A DNA stretch of 64,000 nucleotides from B10-G9 sp963712165 (GTDB lineage Bacteria; Chloroflexota; Anaerolineae; Anaerolineales; UBA11858): NCBI GenBank assembly GCA_963712165.1, contig CAVQGY010000001.1:310001-374000 (forward strand). Direction: 5' to 3'. Below the pieces are notes generated by a model. The model saw nothing but the letters and a program-made list of their open reading frames with translations, was not told the DNA's origin and did not search any database. Each line of letters begins with the position of its first letter. Position 1 is the stretch's first letter. Below, in pieces: positions 1 to 8,331 of this stretch. The position numbers and the translations under genes were made by a program.

Positions 1-113
1 TAAAGAGGGGGGATCAAATCACGCTCTCCTGGAAATAGATTTATAACTGAGCGATTATTGCTAAGATATGGTAAAACTAAGTTCGGTCCTATCGGAATAA
101 GGAAGGCATTGGT

Positions 114-1400
114 ATGGATAAATTCATCATCCAAGGTGGAGTACCGTTAAGAGGGGAAGTCACCCCATCCGGCAACAAAAACGCCGCCCTGCCACTACTG
201 GCAGCCACTATCCTTACTGCTGAACCAGTTATTCTTCATAACCTACCGGAGATCAATGATGTAAAAACGATGCGCGAGCTGCTGCAAAGCATTGGTGTCG
301 AGATCACGCACATCAATAATCATTCCTGGAAATTTCATGCCAAGGATATTCGATCTTCTGATCTGGATCCCTCATTATGCTCAGAGATCCGGGCATCTGT
401 GCTCTTAGCAGGTCCACTAATCGCCAGGACCGGGTCATTGGTTTTGCCTCCCCCGGGCGGTGATGTAATTGGCAGACGCAGGCTTGACACCCACATCCTG
501 GCCCTGGAGGCATTGGGCGCAACCACTAACTATGACAAGGCCAAGAATCTCTTCGAGTTCAAGGCTGACCGCCTGATTGGAAAAGAGATCCTGCTTGACG
601 AAGCCAGTGTAACCGCTACTGAAAACGCTGTCATGGCAGCAGCAATTGCAGAAGGGACAACAATCATTCGCAACGCGGCTTCCGAACCTCATGTACAGGA
701 AGTCTGTAGGCTGCTTAACATACTGGGAGCAAAGATCAGCCAGATAGGCTCCAATACCCTTCATATTGAAGGGGTTAAAAAACTGGGGGGCGGCGAATTC
801 ACAGTAGGGCCGGATTACCTCGAGGTGATCAGCTATGTTGGCGCGGCCGTGTTGACCGGGGGAGAGATCACAATACGCCAGGCAGGGCCAGAGTATCTAT
901 CCATGATCGAACAGGTCTTCTCTCGCTTGGGAGTTTCCTGGGAAGTTCGTGGTGAAGATCTATTCGTACCAGCAGACCAGATGAAAGCCATCCAATCCGA
1001 TTTCCGAGGTGCGATCCCGGAAATCAGCGTAATGCCCTGGCCAGCATTTCCATCTGATCTGATGAGCATTGCTATCGTTGTCGCCACCCAATCAAAAGGA
1101 AGTGTGCTCTTTCATGATTGGATGTATGAAGGCCGGATGTATTTCACAGATAAACTAACCGGCATGGGAGCTCAGATAGTGCTTTGCGACCCTCATCGCT
1201 GCATAGTGAATGGACCCACAGAATTATATCCAGGGACTGTGGATAGTCCCGATATCAGAGCCGGGTTGGCCCTGGTATTGGCTGCCCTGGCAGCTGAAGG
1301 CGAATCGGTTATTCGGAATGTAGCCCAAATTGATCGCGGATATGAAAAGATCGATGAAAAACTCCGTTCACTGGGCGCGATCATTCGCAGGGAAATCTAA
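114..1400 (+). CDS. murA: UDP-N-acetylglucosamine 1-carboxyvinyltransferase
   Basis: Transfers enolpyruvate from PEP to UDP-GlcNAc, the first committed step of peptidoglycan precursor synthesis, in the cytoplasm. At 428 residues it has the full family length, with the N-terminal KNAALP motif (Lys22-Asn23) and the two-lobed EPT fold. The active-site loop reads GGDVIG at residues 115-120, so the PEP-binding Cys of E. coli MurA (Cys115) is an Asp here (Asp117). Asp variants in Mycobacterium and Chlamydia are active and fosfomycin-insensitive, so the same is expected. The ATG start follows GGAAGG at close spacing. The 113 bases upstream begin with TAA, perhaps the stop of a preceding gene, and show no clear promoter. 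A candidate terminator follows the gene. Confidence 0.97.
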   Translation: MDKFIIQGGVPLRGEVTPSGNKNAALPLLAATILTAEPVILHNLPEINDVKTMRELLQSIGVEITHINNHSWKFHAKDIRSSDLDPSLCSEIRASVLLAGPLIARTGSLVLPPPGGDVIGRRRLDTHILALEALGATTNYDKAKNLFEFKADRLIGKEILLDEASVTATENAVMAAAIAEGTTIIRNAASEPHVQEVCRLLNILGAKISQIGSNTLHIEGVKKLGGGEFTVGPDYLEVISYVGAAVLTGGEITIRQAGPEYLSMIEQVFSRLGVSWEVRGEDLFVPADQMKAIQSDFRGAIPEISVMPWPAFPSDLMSIAIVVATQSKGSVLFHDWMYEGRMYFTDKLTGMGAQIVLCDPHRCIVNGPTELYPGTVDSPDIRAGLALVLAALAAEGESVIRNVAQIDRGYEKIDEKLRSLGAIIRREI

Positions 1401-1422
1401 ATCAGGGACGGATGATTGAATG

Positions 1423-1470
1423 CAAGGATCTAAAAGAGTGAATTCCCCGTGATCCTTGTATGAGATTTTT
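1423..1470 (+). terminator. candidate terminator after murA
   Basis: An 8-bp perfect stem (CAAGGATC at 1423-1430 with GATCCTTG at 1451-1458) and a 20-base loop lie just after murA, with a short T-run at 1466-1470. The long loop and the gap before the T-run make it a weak candidate. Confidence 0.4.
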
Positions 1471-1548
1471 CCCCCATCAAATTATAGATAGGCACAAAAT
1501 CAAATACGCCCGCTGAAAGGTGTAATTCCAAGAAAGGAAGTATCCAGA

Positions 1549-2769
1549 ATGTATATTCTCAGCAAGAAGATCTCACAGGCACAAAGTTCCCCTACTCTGG
1601 CATTAAATGAAACCGCCCGCAAATTGAGCCTGGAAGGCGCAGATGTTATCAATTTGGGGATTGGGGAGCCCTTGAATCCTTGTCCAGAAGGAGCAATCTC
1701 CCTGGCAAGAGAAAAGCTTGAGACAGGACAGATCAAATACAGCCCTACCAGCGGTAATCAGAATCTAAAAGAAGCTATCCAGGCCTATACACTGGAACAT
1801 TATGGCAGGACGCCCGATTTGCCTAATATCACCATAACCAATGGTGCCAAGCAAGCGATATTCAATCTACTTCAGGTCCTATTGAATCCTGAGGATGAGG
1901 TGATCATCTTTTCTCCCTTCTGGGTCAGTTACCCGGAAATGATCAAATTAGCTCTTGGCAAGCCTGTTGTGGTAGAGACGAATGACCTATTTATACCGGA
2001 CATGGAAGATGTGACCAGGGCGGTAACGGGGAGAACAAAAGCCATCCTGCTGAACTCACCCAATAATCCGACAGGGGCAGTGTATCCGCCAGAGTTCGTG
2101 GCAGCCTTGGTGGATCTGTGCGAGTCAAAAAACATCTTCCTGATCATGGATGATATCTATCATCAATTGGTTTTCGATCCCGCAGAGTGGGTCCCGGGTT
2201 ATGTTTTCACTTCAAAACCACTGGATAAGTCATATTTAGTGATCATCAACGGCATATCCAAGACCTACGGAATGACTGGTTTCAGAATTGGCTGGGCCAT
2301 CGGCCCAGAACCGCTGATCAAGGCCATGAACAAGATCCAGGGGCATTCGACTTCTGGAACATCTTCAGTTCTTCAAGAAGCTGCCCTTGGCGCTCTCAGA
2401 TCGGGATCCCAGCCCATCACGGAGCTTAGCTCTTTTATAGAAACTAACCGGGATATCCTGGTCAGCGAACTTAATAAGATCAAGGGGCTGAGTTTAACCG
2501 AACCCGGAGGAACATTTTACTGTTTCCCGGACTTCAGCTCTTTATTCCCCGATTCCCAGGAACTTGCTGCGCTGCTGCTGGAAAAGGCATATGTCGCCAC
2601 TGTTCCTGGCATTGCCTTTGGGAAAGAGGGTTATCTGAGACTAAGCTATACCTGCTCACGCGATGAAATCATAGAAAGCGCTAGAAGGATCCGCTGGGCA
2701 GTAGACCGGGACTTCACCCCGGAAATCATCATTGGCGGCAAAGCCGTACAACGCGATTGGGAGATCTAA
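1549..2769 (+). CDS. class I/II PLP-dependent aminotransferase (aspartate aminotransferase-like)
   Basis: A 406-residue fold-type I aminotransferase. Family hallmarks are visible: the NLGIGEP segment near residue 35, NSPNNPTG near 165, the Tyr/Asp PLP-ring contacts around DDIYHQL, and the Schiff-base lysine in SKTYGMTGFRIGW near residue 240. Amino donor and acceptor cannot be read from sequence; aspartate/2-oxoglutarate is the usual activity of this AspB-like group. The next gene, PEP carboxykinase, starts immediately after the stop, so the two are very probably co-transcribed. Asp to oxaloacetate to PEP would be a sensible pairing, but that is an inference. Confidence 0.9.
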   Translation: MYILSKKISQAQSSPTLALNETARKLSLEGADVINLGIGEPLNPCPEGAISLAREKLETGQIKYSPTSGNQNLKEAIQAYTLEHYGRTPDLPNITITNGAKQAIFNLLQVLLNPEDEVIIFSPFWVSYPEMIKLALGKPVVVETNDLFIPDMEDVTRAVTGRTKAILLNSPNNPTGAVYPPEFVAALVDLCESKNIFLIMDDIYHQLVFDPAEWVPGYVFTSKPLDKSYLVIINGISKTYGMTGFRIGWAIGPEPLIKAMNKIQGHSTSGTSSVLQEAALGALRSGSQPITELSSFIETNRDILVSELNKIKGLSLTEPGGTFYCFPDFSSLFPDSQELAALLLEKAYVATVPGIAFGKEGYLRLSYTCSRDEIIESARRIRWAVDRDFTPEIIIGGKAVQRDWEI

Positions 2770-4407
2770 TTGAATATGAATCCACCAGAAAAATCACCTG
2801 CTGAGGAGTCTTCCCACAATAACATCAGCGCATATGGTCTTGAGGAATTAGGTCTGTCAGGGTACAGAAAAGCTTATTGGAATCTATCCGTTGATGATTA
2901 TTATCGAGAAGCAATTTTCAGGGGAGAATGTATTAAGACCAAAAACGGTGCCATGGTAGTCAGTACAGGTAAACGGACTGCCAGGTCTGCTAACGACAAA
3001 TTCATCGTCCGGGAAGGAGACTCACAGGATGATATCTCCTGGGGTGAATATAACACCCCCTATGCAGAGGAAGATTTCAAAAACGTATTCAATAAAATGA
3101 AATCCTTTCTGAAAGGGAAAGACCTGTTTATCCAGGATGGTATTGCTGGGGCCAGCCCCGAACATCAGATCCCTATCAGGGTGATCACGACCTGGGCGTG
3201 GCAAGGTCTGTTCACCAAGAATATGTTCATCACTGACGAGGAAGCTATTGGAGGTCAGGATTTCAAACCGGAGTTCACTGTCATATCCGTTCCTGAATTT
3301 GCTGGGAATCCAGTAGAGGACCATCTCAACAGCGAAACATTGATTTTATTAGACTTCTCCCAGCGTCTGGTGCTGATCGGGAACACTGGCTATGGAGGTG
3401 AGATCAAGAAATCCGTCTTCACTGCTATTAATTACTACTTACCAAAGAAGAATATCCTCACCATGCACTGCTCCGCAAATGTCGGTGAAGGGGGTGATTC
3501 GGCTCTCTTCTTCGGATTATCAGGTACTGGCAAGACCACCCTATCCGCAGATCCGCACAGAAAATTGATCGGGGACGATGAGCACGGATGGGATAAGGAT
3601 GGGATCTTTAATATTGAGGATGGCTGCTACGCCAAAGTAATCGACCTTTCAGAGGAGGCTGAGCCTGACATTTATCGCTGCACACGTACTTACGGGACCA
3701 TCCTGGAAAATGTGATCCTCAACCAACAAACTGGCGAAGTGGATCTATTTGATGACTCGATCACGAAAAACACACGTGCTTCCTATCCCTTGAATTTCAT
3801 CCCCTATTCCCTGCCAGACAAGCGGGGCACGCATCCCAAGAATGTTATCTTTCTTACTTTCGATGCCAATGGCGTTATACCCCCAATATCTCGGTTATCA
3901 CATGATCAAGCCTTGTACCACTTCATTTCTGGATATACCTCGAAAGTCGCTGGAACGGAAGCTGGTGTAGGAGAGGCACCCGAACTCACCTTCAGTGCTT
4001 GTTTTGGTGCACCCTTCATGGTATTCCATCCTGCCTATTATGCTCAACTCCTTAAAGAGAACTTGCATGAACACAAAGTAAAGACATGGCTGCTGAATAC
4101 GGGGCTTATTGGTGGACCGGCAGGGATTGGTCGCAGGATCAGTATCCTCCATTCGAGGGCCATTTTAACTGCAGTGCTCGATGGAAGCCTGGATCAGGTA
4201 GAGTATGAAATTGACCCCTGGTTTGGTTTTGAGGTTCCACTAAATTGCCCAGGAGTACCGGATGAGATATTAAACCCATCTGCTTCCTGGAAAGATCAGG
4301 AAGCTTACGGAAATAACGTCCGCCAGCTTATTGATCAATTTAAGATAAATATGAAAAAATATGAAGAATCGACCCCGCAAGAAGTTCTTCTCGCAGGGCC
4401 GAAATAG
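2770..4407 (+). CDS. pckA: phosphoenolpyruvate carboxykinase (ATP)
   Basis: Interconverts oxaloacetate + ATP with PEP + CO2 + ADP, at the junction of the TCA acids and gluconeogenesis. The 545-residue protein carries the ATP-type kinase-1a P-loop GLSGTGKTTLS near residue 250, the metal-binding DDEHGW just after, and the conserved RTYGTILEN region. The reading frame opens with TTG at 2770, six bases after a GGGAG ribosome site and directly after the upstream aminotransferase stop. An ATG at 2776 is the alternative start; the difference is two residues. It ends 42 bases from the convergent hflX stop, with no clear terminator between. Confidence 0.96.
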   Translation: MNMNPPEKSPAEESSHNNISAYGLEELGLSGYRKAYWNLSVDDYYREAIFRGECIKTKNGAMVVSTGKRTARSANDKFIVREGDSQDDISWGEYNTPYAEEDFKNVFNKMKSFLKGKDLFIQDGIAGASPEHQIPIRVITTWAWQGLFTKNMFITDEEAIGGQDFKPEFTVISVPEFAGNPVEDHLNSETLILLDFSQRLVLIGNTGYGGEIKKSVFTAINYYLPKKNILTMHCSANVGEGGDSALFFGLSGTGKTTLSADPHRKLIGDDEHGWDKDGIFNIEDGCYAKVIDLSEEAEPDIYRCTRTYGTILENVILNQQTGEVDLFDDSITKNTRASYPLNFIPYSLPDKRGTHPKNVIFLTFDANGVIPPISRLSHDQALYHFISGYTSKVAGTEAGVGEAPELTFSACFGAPFMVFHPAYYAQLLKENLHEHKVKTWLLNTGLIGGPAGIGRRISILHSRAILTAVLDGSLDQVEYEIDPWFGFEVPLNCPGVPDEILNPSASWKDQEAYGNNVRQLIDQFKINMKKYEESTPQEVLLAGPK

Positions 4408-4449
4408 GTTAAGGCTTAGTTCTTCCTGCCGACACTACCAATGACCATA

Positions 4450-5778
4450 TCAAGCCTTGATACCATCAACAATATATTCTTTATACCTGGCCAGTAATCT
4501 CACTGGTAGTCTTCCCTGGATCAATACACCTTCATATTCATTTGTGATTGAATCTACCTGCCCCTCTTCATGAAAAAGTGATATCAGGTCCCCCTTTTTA
4601 TAAGGCAGTTCGATGGACACGCTGAGATAGGATTCAAAGAGTTTTTCTTTAACCTTTAGCAGGAGGTTATCCATCCCGACTCCTCGTAAAGCGGATATCG
4701 CTACTGCGCCTGGAAAGTCCTTTAAAGCCTCATCCACCTGATTGGGATCGTCAAACCGGTCGATCTTGTTCAAGACAGTTAATATTGGTATATCATCGGC
4801 ACCGATATCGCGTAACGTGCTGTGGACAGCTTCTGCCTGGGACATTGCCTGGGGATGAGAGATATCAACAATATGGAGAAGCAGATCCGCCTCGGCGATC
4901 TCTTCTAAGGTGGCCCGGAAAGCAGCTACCAGAGTCGTGGGAAGTTTTTGAATAAAACCAACCGTATCAGTGACCAGGACCTGCTGCCCGTCCGGAAGAA
5001 CGACGCGCCTTGTGGTTGGGTCCAATGTGGCAAAGAGCCGATCCGCAACATATACCCCCGCTTCTGTTAACTGATTGATCAATGTGGATTTGCCAGCATT
5101 GGTATATCCCACCAAAGATACAACAGGAATATTGGATTCCTTTCTGCGGGACCGATGCCGTTGGCGGTGGGCCCGGACTTTCTCCAGTTCTTCTTTCAAC
5201 TGGCTAATTCTGCGGCGGATATCCCGTCTATCCACCTCCAGCTGGGTTTCACCTGGACCACGGAGGCCCACACCTGCAGTCGCACCCGTCCTTCCTCCTC
5301 CACCTCCAGCCTGACGCACCAGGTGAGTCCACGCCCTTGTGAGCCTGGGAAGACGGTATTCGTACTGGGCCAGTTCTACTTGCAGGGCCCCTTCACTGGT
5401 CTGTGCATGCTGGGCAAAGATATCCAGGATCAAGGCAGTCCGATCGATCACCCGGACATCATCTTTCATCAGCTCTTCCAGCTCCCGCTGATGCCGGGGT
5501 GACAATTCATCATCAAATAGGATCACATCCGCGAGAAGATCCTCCGCAAGGTTTTTCGCTTCCTTCGCTTTGCCCGGGCCAATGAACGTCTTCGTGTTGG
5601 GATGGTTAAGTTTTTGAGTAATCTGACCAACAACTTCAAAACCTGCTGTATCTGCCAATCTCCTCAATTCAGCCAGGGAGTCTTCCAGCGAAAGGATCCG
5701 TTTATCATCAAAGATCTCCACGCCTACCATCAACGCCCGGTCTATTTTCATATTTTCAGATTTCTTAGTATTTTTCAT
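4450..5778 (-). CDS. hflX: GTPase HflX
   Basis: A ribosome-associated GTPase of the TRAFAC class that binds the 50S subunit and can split stalled or heat-damaged 70S ribosomes. The 442-residue protein has the N-terminal HflX domain, the glycine-rich linker (AGGGGGRTG near 160), a helical stretch, and the G domain: G1 GYTNAGKST, switch LFATLDPTTR, G3 DTVGFI and G4 NKID. A C-terminal domain of about 70 residues completes it. It is transcribed leftward, 30 bases downstream of the M28 peptidase gene, so the two may share a message. Confidence 0.96.
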   Translation of the reverse strand: MKNTKKSENMKIDRALMVGVEIFDDKRILSLEDSLAELRRLADTAGFEVVGQITQKLNHPNTKTFIGPGKAKEAKNLAEDLLADVILFDDELSPRHQRELEELMKDDVRVIDRTALILDIFAQHAQTSEGALQVELAQYEYRLPRLTRAWTHLVRQAGGGGGRTGATAGVGLRGPGETQLEVDRRDIRRRISQLKEELEKVRAHRQRHRSRRKESNIPVVSLVGYTNAGKSTLINQLTEAGVYVADRLFATLDPTTRRVVLPDGQQVLVTDTVGFIQKLPTTLVAAFRATLEEIAEADLLLHIVDISHPQAMSQAEAVHSTLRDIGADDIPILTVLNKIDRFDDPNQVDEALKDFPGAVAISALRGVGMDNLLLKVKEKLFESYLSVSIELPYKKGDLISLFHEEGQVDSITNEYEGVLIQGRLPVRLLARYKEYIVDGIKA

Positions 5779-5808
5779 GATGTTTTTTGATCATCCCGCC
5801 TGTGTGCC

Positions 5809-6699
5809 CTACAATCCTAAGAGCCAGGCAGTGATTGTATCACCTATTAACTGCAAACTTTCAGGACTAACTTTGTCAGGGGTGTCCTCAGTTGTGTGCC
5901 AATATGGATAATCGAAATCTATCAGGTCCACAGCAGGGATCCCCGCTTCCAGAAAAGGTGTATGATCATCCAGCATCGAGTGCCTTTCCTCTTTGATAAA
6001 GATATCCTCAAATCCTAGATCATTTGCGACTCTCCAGATTTCTTCCCTGATCACCTGGTCGGAATTGCGTTCATAGTATACCTGTAAATCCGCATCTCCG
6101 ATCATATCCAGGATCACAGCCGTTTTTGGCAAGGGATCGATATCCCTGACATAAGCCTTTGATCCCAGGATCCAATCCCAATCATCAATACCTCCATTAT
6201 CTTCAGCATCGAAAAATACCAGCCGGATTGAAAACGGCAAATCATCGGGCAATGTCCTTGCCAGTTCCAAAAGCACTGCCACCCCGGATCCGCCATCATT
6301 TGCCCCCGGCACAGGTTCGTTCCGCAATTCTTCATCCTGATCCCGATCTGCAAAAATCCGGCTGTCATAATGTGCTCCCAGTAAGATATATTCAGGATCC
6401 TCATCCCTGGAGGCAATTAGATTGATGACGGTCTTGCCATTCCATTCAGATTCATGCCGATCAACCTGCCAACCAGCCTGTTCCAATTCATCATTTATAT
6501 AACGAATAATTTCATCATGCCCCATTGTGCCCGGATAACGCGCGCCTATCCCAACCTGGTTGATGACATCTTCGTAGGCCCTGATACCGCTGAAATATTC
6601 CTGATCAACATCGGTATCTCCTGGTTTACATCCTGATAACCCCAGTAAAACAATTGAGAAAAGGTTAAAGATGATTAAGTGTCGGTATATTACTCTCAT
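5809..6699 (-). CDS. M28 family zinc metallopeptidase, lipoprotein
   Basis: A predicted extracytoplasmic aminopeptidase anchored by lipid. From the ATG at 6699 the protein has a short basic N-terminus, a hydrophobic stretch and a lipobox ending LSGC near residue 24. The M28 metal ligands are in order: GAHYDSR (His, Asp), GANDGGSGVA (bridging Asp), FDAEDNG (general base Glu and ligand), LDMIGD, and the late His in YWHTTED. An upstream in-frame start would add nine residues before the signal and fits less well. Substrate unknown; family members trim N-terminal residues from peptides. It lies upstream of hflX on the same strand. Confidence 0.88.
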   Translation of the reverse strand: MRVIYRHLIIFNLFSIVLLGLSGCKPGDTDVDQEYFSGIRAYEDVINQVGIGARYPGTMGHDEIIRYINDELEQAGWQVDRHESEWNGKTVINLIASRDEDPEYILLGAHYDSRIFADRDQDEELRNEPVPGANDGGSGVAVLLELARTLPDDLPFSIRLVFFDAEDNGGIDDWDWILGSKAYVRDIDPLPKTAVILDMIGDADLQVYYERNSDQVIREEIWRVANDLGFEDIFIKEERHSMLDDHTPFLEAGIPAVDLIDFDYPYWHTTEDTPDKVSPESLQLIGDTITAWLLGL

Positions 6700-6841
6700 A
6701 TGACATTGCCTATGCGCAATTAACAAGTCCTGGCAACCAATTTTGGCGTTATTTATTCTACCATCCTCGTTCGATCCCCTACCGGCTTGTTATCTCCTCA
6801 AAATCAATCTCCACACATCGGTATGAATATTGCATCTAGTT

Positions 6842-6857
6842 TGGCACACATCTTGCA
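6842..6857 (+). promoter_or_regulatory. sigma-54 (-24/-12) promoter of the rpoN operon
   Basis: TGGCAC at 6842-6847 and TTGCA at 6853-6857, separated by five bases, give the invariant GG and GC elements at the exact 10-base spacing required by RpoN holoenzyme. Transcription would start near 6868, about 30 bases before the rpoN ATG. It lies in the intergenic gap directly upstream of rpoN, so the sigma factor is predicted to control its own operon. Confidence 0.88.
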
Positions 6858-6897
6858 ACTTTAGAGGAATAACGCTATACTTCTTAGGGAGGCACGT

Positions 6898-8316
6898 ATG
6901 TTCCAAATTCAAAATCAAGAGCTTCGTCCCCAGGTCACCGCCCACCTAGCCCAAACCATGTCGCTGCTGGAAATGCCTGCCACAGAAATCCGGCAGAAGA
7001 TCCGTTCGGAATTGGCCAATAACCCTGCCCTGGAAATCGCTGAGGAAAGGCGCTGTCCTTCCTGCGGCCTGTCTTTATCCGCCCCAGGACCCTGCCCCGT
7101 CTGCAGCCAAGCCTATGATAATGACCTGGATGAACCAATCGTTTTCATCTCATCCCCCGATGATTTTACAGGCCAGTACAGCAGCGGGAACGGTGAAGGT
7201 TCAAATTCCCGCGAAGTCTCCTATGACAATCTGGCGCCGGCGATGGAGGACCTACCCTCCTATGTGCTCCGCCAGATCGCCCCTGAGATCGAAGAAGACG
7301 AACGCCTGATTGCTGCCCATATTCTGAACAATCTTAATGAAGACGGTCTTTTGGATATAGCCCTGGAAGAGATCAGCCAGTTTTATCACGTTCCTTTATC
7401 CCGGGTCTCCCGGGTTGCGGATATCATCAAACACGCCGATCCTATCGGAGTCGGTGCTTCTTCTCCCCAAGAAGCCCTGCTGATCCAGCTCGAAGTCTTG
7501 CGGGAAGATGTCAAGGTACCCTATCTAGCCGAAGAAGCCATCCGCAACGGCTTAAAGGATCTCAGCAAACACTCCTACAGGAACCTCGCCCGAGAACTGA
7601 ACACCTCCTATGACCAGGCCCAAGAAATAGCAGAATTCATCCGGGCCAATCTGAATCCCTTCCCGGGCAGAAGCTTCTGGGGTGATCACCGTCAGCCTGC
7701 TGAAGTCACCACGCGCGCCTACCACCAGCCGGATATCATTCTCAAGGAAGTTGAGAACTCGCCTAATCACCGACTGATGGTTGAAATCATCAGCCCTTTC
7801 CGCGGAACCTTGAGGATCAGCCCAATTTTCAAACAAGCTCTTAAACAGGCCCCTGAAGAAAAAAGCGGGGCCTGGATGAAAGATCTCGAAAGCGCATCCT
7901 TATTGATCAAATGCCTCCAGCAGCGCAACCACACCATGGAACAGCTGATGACAGAACTGGTGAAAACACAACGGAAATACATCCTCAGCGGAGACCCTGC
8001 CAACCTGGAGCCACAAACCCAAGCTTTAATGGCCGAACTCCTTGAAGTTCACGAATCAACTATCTCCCGGGCAGTTTCAGAAAAATCCGTTCAGCTGCCT
8101 AATCGCAAGATCATTCCTCTAAAACAGTTTTTTGACCGCAGCTTGCCGATCAGAACAGTGCTGATCAGATTGGTTGAAAACGAGAACACGCCTTTAACAG
8201 ATACAGAGCTAGCAGAGGAATTGTCCCATGCCGGGTATAATATAGCCCGTAGAACAGTGGCAAAATACCGCGCCATGGAAGGAATCTTATCGTCACGGAT
8301 GCGGCAAAAAGTATAA
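6898..8316 (+). CDS. rpoN: RNA polymerase factor sigma-54 with zinc-ribbon insert
   Basis: Directs RNA polymerase to -24/-12 promoters and needs an AAA+ activator to open them. The 472-residue protein has the Gln/Leu-rich region I (1-50), the core-binding domain (about 100-290), the HTH region and the RpoN box ARRTVAKYR near residue 455. Unusual is a four-cysteine ribbon, CPSC(9)CPVC, at Cys53, 56, 66 and 69, between region I and the core-binding domain; E. coli RpoN has none there. AGGGAGG just before the ATG is a strong ribosome site. The kinase and activator genes follow in the same operon. Confidence 0.96.
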   Translation: MFQIQNQELRPQVTAHLAQTMSLLEMPATEIRQKIRSELANNPALEIAEERRCPSCGLSLSAPGPCPVCSQAYDNDLDEPIVFISSPDDFTGQYSSGNGEGSNSREVSYDNLAPAMEDLPSYVLRQIAPEIEEDERLIAAHILNNLNEDGLLDIALEEISQFYHVPLSRVSRVADIIKHADPIGVGASSPQEALLIQLEVLREDVKVPYLAEEAIRNGLKDLSKHSYRNLARELNTSYDQAQEIAEFIRANLNPFPGRSFWGDHRQPAEVTTRAYHQPDIILKEVENSPNHRLMVEIISPFRGTLRISPIFKQALKQAPEEKSGAWMKDLESASLLIKCLQQRNHTMEQLMTELVKTQRKYILSGDPANLEPQTQALMAELLEVHESTISRAVSEKSVQLPNRKIIPLKQFFDRSLPIRTVLIRLVENENTPLTDTELAEELSHAGYNIARRTVAKYRAMEGILSSRMRQKV

Positions 8317-8331
8317 AGGTACAAGGTTTCA

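Noticed and set aside
5155..5502. Plus-strand open frame inside hflX
   Set aside because: Shadow of the glycine-rich HflX linker and helical region; composition and position follow from the minus-strand gene.
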